Assembly (NCBI GenBank): GCA_017473795.1
Contig: JAFUJE010000087.1
Location: forward strand, 1 to 6,630
Direction of reading: 5' to 3'
From: Clostridia bacterium
GTDB taxonomy: Bacteria > Bacillota > Clostridia > Christensenellales > UBA1242
DNA: 6,630 nt
The translations under genes and the position numbers were made by a program. Each line of letters begins with the position of its first letter. Position 1 is the first letter of the stretch. Positions 5,866 to 6,630 of the stretch are shown here, one piece after another. The notes below the pieces were generated by a model. It saw only the letters and a list, made by a program, of their open reading frames with translations, ran no database searches and had not been told where the DNA came from.

Positions 5866-6066
5866 TTACCAACTTGATTTTGTGAAACCTGGGATTTCAC
5901 CATTTGCGACTTTTTCTCTGAAACATACACGGCAAATACCATATTTTTTCAATACAGCATGTGGACGACCACAAATACTGCAACGTGTATAATCACGAAC
6001 TTTACATGGTTTTCCGTTTAAACGTCCACCACGTGCTTGTTTTTGTTTTAATGCAGCCCTAGCCAT
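5866..6066 (-). CDS. rpsN: 30S ribosomal protein S14, zinc-binding type
   Basis: S14 is a late small-subunit protein of the head domain. The 66 residues are the short zinc form; cysteines are at 29, 32, 45 and 48 ([10 protein letters not shown] and GICRVCFRE), forming the expected CX2C-X12-CX2C site. The end is the family-typical [11 protein letters not shown]. It is about 5 residues longer than the common 61, with the excess in the basic N-terminal arm (residues 1-20). The ATG shares one base with the rplE stop (TAATG). AAGGAGG at 6080-6074 lies inside the last rplE codons, 7 bases upstream, so the two are coupled. Confidence 0.97.
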   Translation of the reverse strand: MARAALKQKQARGGRLNGKPCKVRDYTRCSICGRPHAVLKKYGICRVCFREKVANGEIPGFTKSSW

Positions 6067-6630
6067 TATTTAACCTCCTTTTTGAAAGGCAAGCCTAATT
6101 GATCTAATAATTCAAGGCTGTCTTCTTTGTTCTTGGCTGTTGTAACAATGGTAATATCCATACCACGAACCTTTTCAATTTTTTCGTAAGAAATTTCAGG
6201 GAAAACTAATTGTTCTTTGAAACCGAAAGTGTAATTTCCGAATTGGTCAAAACTTTTACGTGATAAACCAGAGAAATCACGAACACGAGGTAAAGCCACT
6301 GAAATAATTTTATCAAAGAATTCATACATAATTTTGTTACGTAAAGTAACTTTTGCACCATTCTTTTGACCTTCACGAATTTTAAAGTTTGAAATACTTT
6401 TCTTAGCTGTTGTAATCATTGGTTTTTGACCAGTGATTAAACCTAATTCTTCAACAGCAGCGGTTAAAGATTTTGTATTATCCTTAACATCGCCTAAACG
6501 GGTGTTAACAACAATTTTAACCAATTTTGGTACTGCATTAACGTTACCATATTTTTTAACCAATGCAGGTACAACTTCCTTTACGTATTTTTCATGAACA
6601 CGATTAAGGAATTTTTTATTTGCTGCTGTT
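6066..6630 (-). CDS. rplE: 50S ribosomal protein L5, 5' end cut by the window
   Basis: L5 binds 5S rRNA with L18 and contacts the P-site tRNA. The frame is open to the right edge with 187 codons visible before TAA. It does not begin at the TTG at 6563, because upstream residues continue the family N terminus: [17 protein letters not shown] aligns with the usual xRLKEKYxKEIVPAL. Landmarks are [67 protein letters not shown] and [13 protein letters not shown]. Typical L5 is about 179 residues, and no Met codon is visible in frame at the edge. The visible TAANKK stretch therefore suggests a short extra N-terminal tail starting outside the window. Confidence 0.95.
   Translation of the reverse strand, partial: TAANKKFLNRVHEKYVKEVVPALVKKYGNVNAVPKLVKIVVNTRLGDVKDNTKSLTAAVEELGLITGQKPMITTAKKSISNFKIREGQKNGAKVTLRNKIMYEFFDKIISVALPRVRDFSGLSRKSFDQFGNYTFGFKEQLVFPEISYEKIEKVRGMDITIVTTAKNKEDSLELLDQLGLPFKKEVK

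Noticed and set aside
5847..5942. Longer in-frame start for S8 adding 32 residues with an RRRRKK run
   Set aside because: The added residues come from translating the tandem AAGGAG site and the end of rpsN in another frame. The internal ATG gives the normal S8 start and length.
6561..6563. TTG as the start codon of L5
   Set aside because: The frame continues upstream with conserved L5 residues ([14 protein letters not shown]), so this codon is an internal Leu.

Overview
The window is almost entirely one tightly packed minus-strand block, the distal part of a bacterial spc-type ribosomal protein operon. In transcription order (right to left) it reads rplE (L5, 5' end cut by the window edge) - rpsN (zinc-type S14) - rpsH (S8) - rplF (L6) - rplR (L18) - rpsE (S5) - rpmD (L30) - rplO (L15) - secY - adk - map. 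Intergenic spacers run from short overlaps (TAATG, ATGA, ATGCTAA) to about 22 bases. No internal promoter or terminator is evident, and no stretch over 300 bases lacks a gene.

The left 116 bases hold only the 3' end of a reading frame on the plus strand. It converges on map and its stop codon overlaps the map stop in a single TTAA. The usual Gram-positive successors of map (a KOW-domain gene, infA, rpmJ, rpsM) cannot be seen, so the cluster appears to break at map.

Organism: an AT-rich bacterium with Gram-positive-like features. These are a short S14 with two CXXC pairs, an adenylate kinase with a four-cysteine lid, strong AAGGAGG ribosome binding sites, and secY-adk-map order. Ten genes end in TAA or run to it, one ends in TGA, and Trp is TGG, so the standard bacterial code fits. 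Presence of rpmD argues against Candidate Phyla Radiation bacteria, which usually lack L30. My best guess is an uncultured, probably Clostridia-like Bacillota lineage; I cannot name a genus.

Together the genes make large-subunit proteins (L5, L6, L18, L30, L15), small-subunit proteins (S14, S8, S5), the protein-export channel SecY, an energy-charge enzyme (Adk) and the N-terminal methionine-removing enzyme (Map). The most unusual element is L30: its normal core of about 58 residues is preceded by about 109 residues made almost only of Ala, Thr, Lys, Val, Pro and Ser, with lysines spaced about every five residues, like a histone H1-type tail. S5 also has an N-terminal extension of about 46 residues, L5 probably has a short one, and L6 has an internal insertion of about 14 residues. 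I see no new multi-gene system; the novelty lies in these ribosomal protein tails and in the break after map.
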